Shown: positions 49,760 to 61,395 of the stretch, in pieces
Numbering within the stretch: the stretch's first letter is position 1
How the letters are laid out: the number at the start of each line of letters is the position of its first letter
Source of the DNA: Lentzea terrae
Lineage (GTDB): Bacteria > Actinomycetota > Actinomycetes > Mycobacteriales > Pseudonocardiaceae
DNA length: 64,000 nt
Direction of reading: 5' to 3'
Assembly (NCBI RefSeq): GCF_003265345.1
Contig: NZ_QFWW01000010.1
Coordinates: 40,773-104,772 of the forward strand
Notes under the pieces: model-generated
Seen by the model: the letters and a program-made list of their open reading frames with translations, nothing else
Database searches by the model: none
What the model was told of the DNA's origin: nothing
Position numbers and translations under genes: made by a program

Positions 49760-50740
49760 ATGCCCCTGACGGACCTCCCCCTCGACGAGCTCACCGGCTA
49801 CCGCCCGGACCTGCGGCCACCGCAGGACTTCGACGCGTTCTGGGACCGGACGCTCGCCGAGTCCCGCGCCGCCGGCGGTGCGGTGAAGGCCGACCGGGTC
49901 ACCGAACGGCACCTGCTGCGCACGGTCGAGGTGGACGACGTCCGCTTCCCCGGCTGGAACGGCGAACCGGTGGCCGCGTGGCTGCTGCGGCCCCGTGATG
50001 CCGAGGGCCCGTTGCCCGTCGTCGTCACCTACATCGGCTACTCCGGCGGCCGCGGCCTGCCCACCGACCACCTGTTCTGGTCCGCGGCCGGGTACGCCCA
50101 GCTCGTCGTCGACAGCCGCGGCCAGGGCCACGACACCCCGGACCAGGACGCGGGCGCCGGCACGCAGTGGGCCAAGGGTTTCATGACCCGTGGCATCGAC
50201 TCCCCCGAGAACTACTACTACCGGCGGCTCATCACCGACTGCGTCCGCGCCGTGGACGCGGTCGCCGAACTGCCCGGCCTCGACCGGGACCGGGTGATCG
50301 TCGCGGGTGGCAGCCAGGGCGGCGGGCTGACGATCGCCGTCGCCGGACTGACGCGGGTTGCGGCGGCCCTGCCGGACGTGCCGTTCCTGTGCCACTTCCG
50401 GCGGGCGGCGGAGGTGTGCGGGGAAGGCCCCTACGTCGAGCTCGCGGAGTACCTGCGCTGGCACAGCAGGCACGGCGTGGAACCGGCCTTCGCCACGCTG
50501 TCCTACTTCGACGGTGTCCACTTCGCGCAACGGGCGACCGCGCCCGCGTTGTACAGCGTCGGGTTGATGGACCCGATCTGCCCACCGTCCACTGTGTACG
50601 CAGCCTTCAACCACCACGCGGGCGAGGACCGGACCATGACGGTGTGGCCGTTCGCCGACCACGGCGGCGGACACGGTTCGAACTCGGTCGCGCAGCTGGA
50701 GTGGCTGCGCGAGCGAGGTCTGGCACCGGAAGCGCGGTGA
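49760..50740 (+). CDS. CE7 acetyl-xylan esterase / cephalosporin-C deacetylase family
   Basis: 326-residue alpha/beta-hydrolase without signal peptide. The CE7 arrangement is visible: RGQGHDTPD (oxyanion/RGQ motif), nucleophile Ser in AGGSQGGGLTIAV, Asp in VGLMDPICPPSTVYAAFN, and His in FADHGGGHG. These enzymes remove acetyl groups from short xylo-oligosaccharides in the cytoplasm. The ATG at 49760 has AAGGAG 7 nt upstream. It follows GH3 on the same strand after the tandem hairpin array, so it is probably part of the same transcript unless the array stops it. Its stop codon abuts that of trpC as TGATCA. Confidence 0.92.
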   Translation: MPLTDLPLDELTGYRPDLRPPQDFDAFWDRTLAESRAAGGAVKADRVTERHLLRTVEVDDVRFPGWNGEPVAAWLLRPRDAEGPLPVVVTYIGYSGGRGLPTDHLFWSAAGYAQLVVDSRGQGHDTPDQDAGAGTQWAKGFMTRGIDSPENYYYRRLITDCVRAVDAVAELPGLDRDRVIVAGGSQGGGLTIAVAGLTRVAAALPDVPFLCHFRRAAEVCGEGPYVELAEYLRWHSRHGVEPAFATLSYFDGVHFAQRATAPALYSVGLMDPICPPSTVYAAFNHHAGEDRTMTVWPFADHGGGHGSNSVAQLEWLRERGLAPEAR

Positions 50741-51520
50741 TCACCTGAGGAACTCGCCGATCGCCGACCGCGGGTCACCGGAGCGGACCAGCGCCTCACC
50801 GACGAGCACGACGTCCGCGCCCCACCCGCGGTACTCGGCGACGTCCTCCGGACCTGTCACACCCGACTCGGCGACCCGGACAGCTCCAGCCGGCAGGTGA
50901 GGAGCCAGCTTCTGGAAGACCGCGCGGTCGACGTCGAGCGTGGTCAGGTCGCGGGCGTTGACCCCGATGACCTCCGCGCCCAGCTCGGCCGCCCTGGCCA
51001 GCTCGTCCTCGGTGTGCACCTCGACCAGTGCGGTGAGCCCGAGCTCGCGAGCCAGGCCGTGCAGCTCCTCCAGCAGCCCGCCGGGCAGCGCGACCACCAT
51101 CAGCAGCGCGAGATCGGCGCCCCAGGCCCGTGCCTCCCACAGCTGGTACGGCGTGACGATGAAGTCCTTTCGCAGCACCGGGACGCCGACTCGGGCGCGG
51201 ACGGCGGCCAGGTCGTCGAGCGAACCGCCGAACCGGCGCTGCTCGGTGAGGACACTGATCGCCGCCGCGCCACCGGCCGCGTACTCCGCGGCCAGTGCGG
51301 CCGGGTCGGCGATCGCGGCCAGCTCGCCCTTGCTGGGACTCTTCCGCTTCACCTCGGCGATGATCGATACGCCGGGCGAGCGGAACGCCGGCACCGGATC
51401 CAGTGCGGGCGGCGCGTCCGCGGCGCGTGCCTTCAGTTCCGCGAGCGGTACCGCGCTCTGCCTTTGCGCCAGATCCTCGCGAACACCGGCCAGGATTCCG
51501 TCCAGCACCGTCACGGTCAC
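50741..51520 (-). CDS. trpC: Indole-3-glycerol-phosphate synthase
   Basis: 259-residue TIM-barrel enzyme of tryptophan synthesis that closes the indole ring of CdRP. Motifs seen are [15 protein letters not shown] (N-terminal active-site strand with Lys), [30 protein letters not shown] and [12 protein letters not shown] near the phosphate site. The GTG at 51520 has GAGAGGG upstream. No other trp gene is nearby, which is odd because trpC usually sits beside trpB and trpA; it may be an extra copy or simply displaced. It is convergent with the CE7 gene with no base between the stops. Confidence 0.95.
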   Translation of the reverse strand: MTVTVLDGILAGVREDLAQRQSAVPLAELKARAADAPPALDPVPAFRSPGVSIIAEVKRKSPSKGELAAIADPAALAAEYAAGGAAAISVLTEQRRFGGSLDDLAAVRARVGVPVLRKDFIVTPYQLWEARAWGADLALLMVVALPGGLLEELHGLARELGLTALVEVHTEDELARAAELGAEVIGVNARDLTTLDVDRAVFQKLAPHLPAGAVRVAESGVTGPEDVAEYRGWGADVVLVGEALVRSGDPRSAIGEFLR

Positions 51521-51571
51521 GCCCTCTCGTCGTAGGTGATCACCTCCACCTTGCCCGACGAACGGCGCCGC

Positions 51572-51590
51572 CCGCCGGTGACCCCGGCGG
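51572..51590. terminator. Small hairpin after GH12
   Basis: CCGCCGG / CCGGCGG (51572-51578 and 51584-51590) with a 5-nt loop, 18 bp beyond the GH12 stop on the minus strand and before trpC. GC-rich, no T tract; a weak terminator at best. Confidence 0.35.
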
Positions 51591-51607
51591 ACGGCGTGCC
51601 CAAAACG

Positions 51608-52300
51608 TCAGCCGCCCGAGACGGAGAAGCTGTTGGTGTTGAAGTTCAGGCCACCACTGGACGACGTGATCTCGTAGCCGAACTGCACCGCGCCCACCGT
51701 GACGTCACCGAACCAGCCGCGGGCGCGGATCCAGTTCATCACCGCCTTGATGTCCACGGTGCCGGACCCGGTGTTGGACGTGCGCACGAACGAGAACACC
51801 GCGTTGTGCCCGTTGGAGCCGCGGTGGACGTTCCAGGTGTGGCCGCCCACGGTCGCGGTGGCCTCCTGGGGGCCGATCGGGCCGACGGGGCCGACCTTGT
51901 TCATCCACAGCATGATCTCGTAGGCGTTGTTGTCGGCCCAGATGTCGTAGGCGGTCGTGTAGGCACCGGCGTTCGGGTAGGAGACGTTGAAGCTGCTGGA
52001 CAGGCTGCCGATCGAGCTCAGCCTGCGGTTCACCATCTTCTCCGCGTGCGGGTACGACTTGATCCCGCCGGTGTTCGGGTGGTTCGCCCAGACACCCCAG
52101 TTGCTGTAGGAGTTCGCCCAGACCGTCTGCGGGCCGTAGCCGTTGCCCCAGATGTTGTTGCGCACCGTGTAGCCGCCGTTCGACCAGGTACCCCACCTGT
52201 CGGAGGAGCTCCACGCCGCGGCCTGCGCCGGACCGGTTCCCAGCGAGACCGTCAGCACGGCCGCCATCGCGAGAATCAGCGCACGAACGAACCTGTTCAT
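51608..52300 (-). CDS. Secreted GH12 endo-beta-1,4-glucanase/xyloglucanase
   Basis: 230-residue secreted beta-jelly-roll enzyme. Signal peptide is about residues 1-30 (ending PAQAAAW). The single GH12 domain shows SSDRWGTWSNGGYTVRNNIWG, nucleophile Glu in AYEIMLWMNK, and acid/base Glu in QFGYEITSSSG. No carbohydrate-binding module is attached. GH12 enzymes cut cellulose or xyloglucan internally. The ATG at 52300 has AAAGGG upstream. A near-consensus promoter and two LacI-type boxes lie in front, next to a divergent lacI gene, so induction by a plant oligosaccharide is likely. Confidence 0.93.
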   Translation of the reverse strand: MNRFVRALILAMAAVLTVSLGTGPAQAAAWSSSDRWGTWSNGGYTVRNNIWGNGYGPQTVWANSYSNWGVWANHPNTGGIKSYPHAEKMVNRRLSSIGSLSSSFNVSYPNAGAYTTAYDIWADNNAYEIMLWMNKVGPVGPIGPQEATATVGGHTWNVHRGSNGHNAVFSFVRTSNTGSGTVDIKAVMNWIRARGWFGDVTVGAVQFGYEITSSSGGLNFNTNSFSVSGG

Positions 52301-52349
52301 TGCACACCCTTTCCGCACGTCGTTGAACGGAATCCGCGCCGCCCGGCGT

Positions 52350-52361
52350 CGAAGCGGTTCG
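52350..52361. promoter_or_regulatory. LacI-type operator before GH12
   Basis: CGAAGCGGTTCG is a full match to CGAANCGNTTCG. It lies 20 bp downstream of the GH12 promoter -10 (52381-52386, minus strand), i.e. just after the likely transcription start, and 50 bp before the GH12 ATG. Confidence 0.65.
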
Positions 52362-52380
52362 CCTGATGAAGCTGACAGTG

Positions 52381-52408
52381 AAGCTAACATCGAACAAATC
52401 GAATGCAA
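52381..52408 (-). promoter_or_regulatory. Promoter candidate for GH12
   Basis: On the minus strand TTGCAT (52403-52408) and TAGCTT (52381-52386) are separated by 16 bp. The two LacI-type boxes stand on either side of it (52350 and 52452), which would allow repression by one or two dimers. Confidence 0.45.
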
Positions 52409-52451
52409 CAGGGCCCGGAATTCGACGCATTTGCCGCCGAAGTATCGAAAT

Positions 52452-52463
52452 CGAAACGCTTCA
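52452..52463. promoter_or_regulatory. LacI-type operator between GH12 and lacI
   Basis: CGAAACGCTTCA matches CGAANCGNTTCG except for the last base. It is 100 bp before the lacI start (52563) and upstream of the GH12 promoter, so it can serve autoregulation as well. The remaining part of the 262-bp gap shows nothing else distinct. Confidence 0.55.
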
Positions 52464-52562
52464 ACGAGCCCGTGCCCTGACCAGGCTCATCTGGCCGTAC
52501 TCTCAGGCACCCCGCGCGCACTACGATGATCGCCACCTGCAGGCGCGACGCGAGGGGCGGGC

Positions 52563-53564
52563 ATGATCACAATCAAGGAGGTCGCCCGCCACGCCGGCGT
52601 GTCGATGAGCACCGTGTCGTACGTGCTCAGCGGAAAACGCAGCATCTCGGGCGAGACCAGACGCCGCGTCGAGCAGAGCATCGCCGCACTCGGCTATCAC
52701 CCCAACGCCGGTGCGCGTGCGCTCGCCTCCAGCAAATCGCAGGTGCTCGGCCTGGTCGTACCGCTGCGCTCCGGCGTGAACATGCCGGTGATCATGCAGT
52801 TCGTGGCGTCGATCGTGAGTGCCGCGCGCGACTACGACTACGACGTGCTGCTGCTGACCAAGGAGGCCGGCCCCGGCGAGGCCCACCGGGTCACCGCCAG
52901 GTCCATGGCGGACGCGATCATCCTGATGGACGTGGAGAGCGACGACCTGCGCATCCCCGAACTGCGCACGGTCGAGGCGCCGGTGGTCCTGCTCGGCATG
53001 CCCGACGACCACGAGGGACTGAGCTGCGTCGACCTCGACTTCGCCACGGCCGGCCGGCAGATGGCGGGTCACCTCGCCGATCGCGGGCACCGTTCGATCG
53101 CGCTGATCGGCTCGCCGCCCGCCGTGTACGAACGCGGCACCAGCTACGCCGCCCGGCTGCTGGAGGGGTTCCGCAGCGAGGCCGCCAAACGGGACGTGCG
53201 CGCCTCGGTGCACCCGTGCGCCCCCGGCTACGACGCGGTCGCGAAGTGCCTGGACCAGGCGCTCGCTCCCGAGCACGGCACCACCGGACTGGTCGTGCAC
53301 AACGAGGCCGTCCTCGGCCCGCTGCTGCTCGAACTGCGGCGCCGGTCGCTCGACGTGCCCGCCGACCTGTCGGTGATCACGCTGTGCCCGGACGACGTGG
53401 CGGAGAGCCTGCCCGTTCCCCTCACCTCCATCGCCGTGCCGGCGCAGGAGCTCGGGACGATCGCCGTCGAGATGGTGATGGCCCGCCTGACGGAGGAGCA
53501 CGCGCCGGAGGTCCGGTTGCTCCAGCCCCGGCTCACCGATCGCGGCAGCACCTCGCGCCGCTGA
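52563..53564 (+). CDS. LacI-family transcriptional regulator
   Basis: 333-residue regulator, divergent from GH12. The helix-turn-helix VARHAGVSMSTVSYVLSGKR is followed by the hinge ISGETRRRVEQSIAALGY and a sugar-binding-protein-like domain. It is a close paralogue of the LacI protein at 41838: both share NAGARALA and DAIILMDVE-like blocks, and recognition-helix residues differ only at one serine/methionine position. The same operator type is found at both loci. The ATG at 52563 has GAGGGG upstream. It probably controls GH12 and itself, with possible cross-talk to the importer operon. Confidence 0.93.
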   Translation: MITIKEVARHAGVSMSTVSYVLSGKRSISGETRRRVEQSIAALGYHPNAGARALASSKSQVLGLVVPLRSGVNMPVIMQFVASIVSAARDYDYDVLLLTKEAGPGEAHRVTARSMADAIILMDVESDDLRIPELRTVEAPVVLLGMPDDHEGLSCVDLDFATAGRQMAGHLADRGHRSIALIGSPPAVYERGTSYAARLLEGFRSEAAKRDVRASVHPCAPGYDAVAKCLDQALAPEHGTTGLVVHNEAVLGPLLLELRRRSLDVPADLSVITLCPDDVAESLPVPLTSIAVPAQELGTIAVEMVMARLTEEHAPEVRLLQPRLTDRGSTSRR

Positions 53565-53590
53565 CAACGATTTCCCCTCGGCGTTCGACT

Positions 53591-53617
53591 GCATTCGATT
53601 CGAACGGCGTCGAATGC
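53591..53617. other. Inverted repeat after lacI
   Basis: GCATTCGA (53591-53598) and TCGAATGC (53610-53617) form a perfect 8-bp dyad with an 11-nt centre that contains TTCGAA. It lies in the 174-bp gap between lacI and the SNase-like/CBM2 gene. It may be a terminator of lacI or an operator of the next gene. Confidence 0.35.
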
Positions 53618-53738
53618 CGCCCCGTGACGTTTACGCGAAAGTGCTTCCGCATTGCTCCGCGGCGTCGTAGCCTGCCGAAACCAAGATCAGCCGTTCGGCC
53701 GTACACCTCTTGGTTCGATCGCCGCCGCCGGGGGAACG

Positions 53739-54590
53739 ATGAGACGTGCAAGACCCGTCAGCTGGTTGGTGGCCGCAGTCGTCGTGGTGGCCAGTGCCGC
53801 GAGCTCGTGCGCCGGCGACGACCGGCCACCGCAGGTACCTCCGACGACGTCAACTCCCGAGGTCCCGATCATCGAACCTCCCGCCCAGACGGAGCCCGTC
53901 ACCGTCCAACGCGTCACCGACGTGCGAACGGTGCAGCTCTCCGACGGCGCGGACATGACCGTCAAAGGCCTTGCCGCACCGGACGGGTGCTGGGCCGAAG
54001 CCGCCACCGCGTTCGCCAAGACCATGCTGCTCGAGAAGCCGGTGGAACCCACGTCGGCGGGATCGCTGCGGCTCGCGGACGGCACCGACTACGCGCTGCT
54101 CGCCGTCGAGCTCGGCATGGTCCGCAGCGAAACGGCCGACGACCGCGCGCTGCAGGAGGCCGAGCGGACCGCCTCGGCCAAGAAGCTCGGCCGCTGGGGA
54201 CCACCCTGCGTGCAGCCGGCCAACCCCACCCCGGCGCCGCCGACGCCCGCTCCTGCACCGAAACCGGTCACCGGCTGCTCCGTCGACTACCGCGTCACGC
54301 ACACCTGGCCGGGCGGGTTCCGCACCGACCTCACCATCCGCAACACCGGCGACGCCGAGATCACCGGCTGGACGTTGCAGTGGAAGTTCGCCAACGGGCA
54401 GAAGGTGTCGGAGATGTGGAACGCGACGCTGAAGCAGTCCGGCCAGGACATCTCCGCGACCGCCATGCCGTACAACCAGACGATCGCCAAGGGCGAGTCG
54501 CAGCTGATGGGGTTCACCGGCACCAGCACGGGCACCAACACCGCCCCGAACGCCTTCAGCCTCAACGGACACGCCTGCAAGCTCGGCTGA
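53739..54590 (+). CDS. Secreted fusion of a degenerate SNase-like domain and CBM2
   Basis: 283-residue exported protein. The N-terminus (MRRARPVSWLVAAVVVVASA) is a signal sequence followed by ASSC, which could be an atypical lipobox. After a Pro/Thr-rich stretch, residues about 53-157 resemble a staphylococcal-nuclease fold: VQRVTDVRTVQLSDG, MTVKGLAAPDGCWAEAATAF and AERTASAKKLGRWGPPC parallel the usual beta-barrel, IDAPE loop and final AEREARAARRGLWG helix. However, the catalytic Asp, Arg and Glu positions are not conserved (DVRT for DGDT, APD for APE), so nuclease activity is unlikely. A Pro/Ala linker joins a CBM2 (about 177-283, ending NGHACKLG). The ATG at 53739 has GGGGA upstream. Function unknown; cellulose-bound scaffold or adhesin are possible. 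Confidence 0.75.
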   Translation: MRRARPVSWLVAAVVVVASAASSCAGDDRPPQVPPTTSTPEVPIIEPPAQTEPVTVQRVTDVRTVQLSDGADMTVKGLAAPDGCWAEAATAFAKTMLLEKPVEPTSAGSLRLADGTDYALLAVELGMVRSETADDRALQEAERTASAKKLGRWGPPCVQPANPTPAPPTPAPAPKPVTGCSVDYRVTHTWPGGFRTDLTIRNTGDAEITGWTLQWKFANGQKVSEMWNATLKQSGQDISATAMPYNQTIAKGESQLMGFTGTSTGTNTAPNAFSLNGHACKLG

Positions 54591-54607
54591 CCCTCGGCTG
54601 ACGCGGC

Positions 54608-56044
54608 TCAGCCGGCCGCGACGATCCGCCACTGCTGGTTGACGCTGTTGCTGTCGCCCCACTGACCGAGGTTCGCGGACGTCGACGTGCGGCCCATGCC
54701 GTCCAGGTACAGGCCGGTGGCGCGGTTGCGGATGCGCACGTCGTTGCCCCTGCTCTTGCCGGTCACGACCATCCACTGCTGGCTCGTGGCCCCGCTGCCG
54801 GCGCGCTGGCCCACGTCGGTGCCGTTGGCCGTGCTCCCGAGACCGTCGAGGTACAGGCCGGTGACCACGTTCTTGAGCCGTACGTGGGAGCCGGTGTTCT
54901 CGACGAGCCACCGCTGGCTCGTGCTGGTGCCGCCGGTGCCCTGGCCTGCCGGCGCGGCGGTGGTCCTGCCCAGGCCGTCGACGTACCAGCCGGTGCCGAT
55001 GTTGCGGATCTCGACCGCGGTGCTGCCGCCGTCGCCGACGCCCCACGCGTACCGCAACTGCTGCAGGCCGGACGGATTCACCAGTGACAGCGCGATGTTC
55101 GCTCCGGTACCCGTCTTGCTCGTCATGCTGTACCAGTCGCCGTCGCGCAGGCCGGGCCAGTACACGCTGCCCATCCCGAGGCTGCGCAGTTTCGCGCTCA
55201 CGCCCCGGACGTAGTCGGCCATGTACGACCCGCTCGGGATGCTGTAGTCGATCGCGTCGAAGTACACGCCGTTCTTGGTGCCCGGCCCCATGGCACCGCC
55301 CCACTCGGTGGCGATCGTGCGACTGGCGTGGTTGCCGATGTAGCTCGCGATGTGGTTCGCCCACTCGGTTTCGCTCTCGTAGCCGGCGAAGAACGAGTAG
55401 TCGTGCACCGCGAGCAGCGTGCCGTTCAGCCTGCTGTCGTTGCCGACCGCCGGCACGTTCTGGGCGAGGCCGGCGCCGTCGAGGATCACCCTGCCGCGCG
55501 GCACGGTCGAGTACCTGTTGAGCCAGCCGAAGTACATGTTGTTGAGGTCGGTCGTGCTGTAGCCGTGCGGCTCGTTGATGACCTCGAAGTAGGCGTTCGG
55601 GTGTCCGCCGTACTTCGCGATGACCTTGTCCCACATCTGGTTGAACGCGGTCATGTTCGGCGGCCTGCCACCGGTGTGCGCCCAGTACGCGAAGATGACG
55701 TTGCCCTTGCCGAGCGCGGTGTCGATGGCGCCGGTGTAGGTGCCCCAGTAGTTCGCCACGGTCGGCTCGTTGACCGGGATCCGCACCGTGTTGGCGCCGG
55801 TGATCGAGTACAGCTGGCCGACCACGCGGTCCGCGACGGCGGCCGCCGACGAGTAGGTGTCCGACGCGGTGAGCCCGGACGGGTAGAGCACGCCGTTGAC
55901 GAAGTTGTCCCGCTGGTCGGCCCAGTTCACGCCCCGGAACTGGGCGGTGGAGGCCTGTGCCGGCTGCGCGGTGCCGGTGATCAGTCCGGCGACGAGCAAC
56001 ACCGGGGCCATGAACGCGGTAAGCGCTTTCCATCGACGACTCAT
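54608..56044 (-). CDS. Secreted GH5-family endo-glycanase with C-terminal ricin-type beta-trefoil
   Basis: 478-residue secreted enzyme. Signal peptide is about residues 1-32 (ending QPAQAST). The GH5 barrel (about 35-315) has FRGVNWADQRDN, ANTVRIPVNEPTV, acid/base Glu in FEVINEPHGYS, and nucleophile Glu in TIATEWGGAMG. The C-terminal ~140 residues form a ricin/RICIN-like beta-trefoil with three YLDGLG/YLDGMG-type repeats and QRW, QQW, QQW motifs. The GH5 subfamily is not clear to me, so cellulase or another beta-glycanase remain possible. The ATG at 56044 has GGAG 6 nt upstream; the in-frame GTG at 56056 is less likely. It is convergent with the SNase-like/CBM2 gene, with only a short 6-bp hairpin between the stops. 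Confidence 0.86.
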   Translation of the reverse strand: MSRRWKALTAFMAPVLLVAGLITGTAQPAQASTAQFRGVNWADQRDNFVNGVLYPSGLTASDTYSSAAAVADRVVGQLYSITGANTVRIPVNEPTVANYWGTYTGAIDTALGKGNVIFAYWAHTGGRPPNMTAFNQMWDKVIAKYGGHPNAYFEVINEPHGYSTTDLNNMYFGWLNRYSTVPRGRVILDGAGLAQNVPAVGNDSRLNGTLLAVHDYSFFAGYESETEWANHIASYIGNHASRTIATEWGGAMGPGTKNGVYFDAIDYSIPSGSYMADYVRGVSAKLRSLGMGSVYWPGLRDGDWYSMTSKTGTGANIALSLVNPSGLQQLRYAWGVGDGGSTAVEIRNIGTGWYVDGLGRTTAAPAGQGTGGTSTSQRWLVENTGSHVRLKNVVTGLYLDGLGSTANGTDVGQRAGSGATSQQWMVVTGKSRGNDVRIRNRATGLYLDGMGRTSTSANLGQWGDSNSVNQQWRIVAAG

Positions 56045-56294
56045 CGGATGCTCCACTACAGTGTGTCGCTCATCGTGACCGGTCGAACGCGGGCCGTGCC
56101 CGGCGGTTCATGAGAGCAGCCGGGCAAAGCGGGCGTCAAGCAGATGAGCATGCTTATCCGCCAGTTCGCCCACCGGCCTGATCACCGTCCTGGACAGGTT
56201 CGATTCGGCGTTCGATGGTTTGTCCTGCTCGTTCGACGCGCATGTATCCTGGTTCGACGGACGCAAAAGTCGTACTCATGAAGGAGCCGCCTCG

Positions 56295-57035
56295 GTGGAT
56301 GCCGAAGCCGCGTACGCGCCGCCCGCCGGCTACCGGCCGGGCTACGAACTCGTCGCCGAGCGGATCCTGCAGCTCATCGCCGAACTCGAACTGCGCCCCG
56401 GCGACCGCATGCCGACCGAGAACGAGCTGGCCGGCCGGATGGGGACCAGCCGGACCGTCGTGCGGGAAGCGGTGAAGATCCTCTCGGCGCTCGGCAGGGT
56501 GCGCGCGCACAAGGGCCGCGGCCTCTACGTGGCCGACGACGAGGGCATGCTCGGATCGTCGCGGTGGGGCGGTTTCTTCCTGCCCACCGACCTCGATCAC
56601 GTCTACATGCTCTTCGAGTTCCGCCGGGTCCAGGAGACCGCGGCGGCCCGGTACGCCGCGACTCGCGCGACCCCGGCCGAGCTGCGCGCCATCGAGGTCG
56701 CCGCGGACCTGTGCGCGGAAGGCCACGTCACGGAGCAGGCGCCGCTGTTCGACCGCGGCGACGACGACTTCCACCTGGCCATCGCCACCGCCTCGCACAA
56801 CCAGTTCCTGGTCGCGGCGGTGCGCGAGGCCCGTCGCCTGCAACGCCAGTCCAACATCATCGGCCTGCACGGTTCCGTCGGCGACCACGCCGCGGAGGCG
56901 GTGCAGGAGCACGCCGCGATCTACCGGGCCATCCGCGACGGCGACGAGGACGCGGCCGCCGCAGCCGCCGCCGTGCACGTCGACCGGACCCTCGAGGACT
57001 ACCGCCGGGAGATCCAGCGCCGCGTCTTCGGCTGA
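56295..57035 (+). CDS. GntR-family (FadR-type) transcriptional regulator
   Basis: 246-residue regulator. The winged helix-turn-helix (about 15-85) has RPGDRMPTENELAGRMGTSRTVVREAVKIL, and the C-terminal all-helical FCD ligand domain (about 95-240) has FRRVQETAAARYAA and HLAIATASHNQF with the metal-binding histidines, ending in HVDRTLEDYR. FadR-type regulators commonly respond to sugar acids or small carboxylates. The GTG at 56295 has AAGGAG 8 nt upstream. It is divergent from the GH5 gene and upstream of the GH2 gene, either of which it may control. The 250-bp upstream region holds several TTCGA repeats and an AGCATGCT palindrome but no certain promoter. Confidence 0.9.
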   Translation: MDAEAAYAPPAGYRPGYELVAERILQLIAELELRPGDRMPTENELAGRMGTSRTVVREAVKILSALGRVRAHKGRGLYVADDEGMLGSSRWGGFFLPTDLDHVYMLFEFRRVQETAAARYAATRATPAELRAIEVAADLCAEGHVTEQAPLFDRGDDDFHLAIATASHNQFLVAAVREARRLQRQSNIIGLHGSVGDHAAEAVQEHAAIYRAIRDGDEDAAAAAAAVHVDRTLEDYRREIQRRVFG

Positions 57036-61247
<4,212 letters not shown>

Positions 61248-61260
61248 GAGGGAGACGAGG

Positions 61261-61290
61261 CGTGCTGCCCGCCATCGCGCGGGCAGCACG
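61261..61290. terminator. Hairpin terminator after GH2
   Basis: Perfect 12-bp inverted repeat CGTGCTGCCCGC / GCGGGCAGCACG with a 6-nt loop, 13 bp after the GH2 stop codon. It separates the GH2 gene from the following amine-type module. Confidence 0.8.
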
Positions 61291-61335
61291 TCGTCATCCG
61301 GAACGATGCAGATGAGATGACCACAACCACCGCCG

Positions 61336-61364
61336 TTGACAGCCACCTAGAGATGGTCGACAAT
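61336..61364 (+). promoter_or_regulatory. Near-consensus sigma-70 promoter of the HAD-oxidase-transporter module
   Basis: TTGACA (61336-61341) and GACAAT (61359-61364) are spaced by exactly 17 bp. Start of transcription would be near 61371, about 25 bp before the GTG of the HAD gene. GTCGA repeats overlapping and following the -10 (61357-61385) may be an operator. Confidence 0.75.
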
Positions 61365-61395
61365 CGACAAACGACGGTCGAACAGAGGAGGACCA

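Noticed and set aside
56018..56031. AAGCGCTT palindrome inside the GH5 signal-peptide coding region as an operator
   Set aside because: It lies within coding sequence (start 56044) and is a single 8-bp match, expected by chance in GC-rich DNA; kept out of the feature list.
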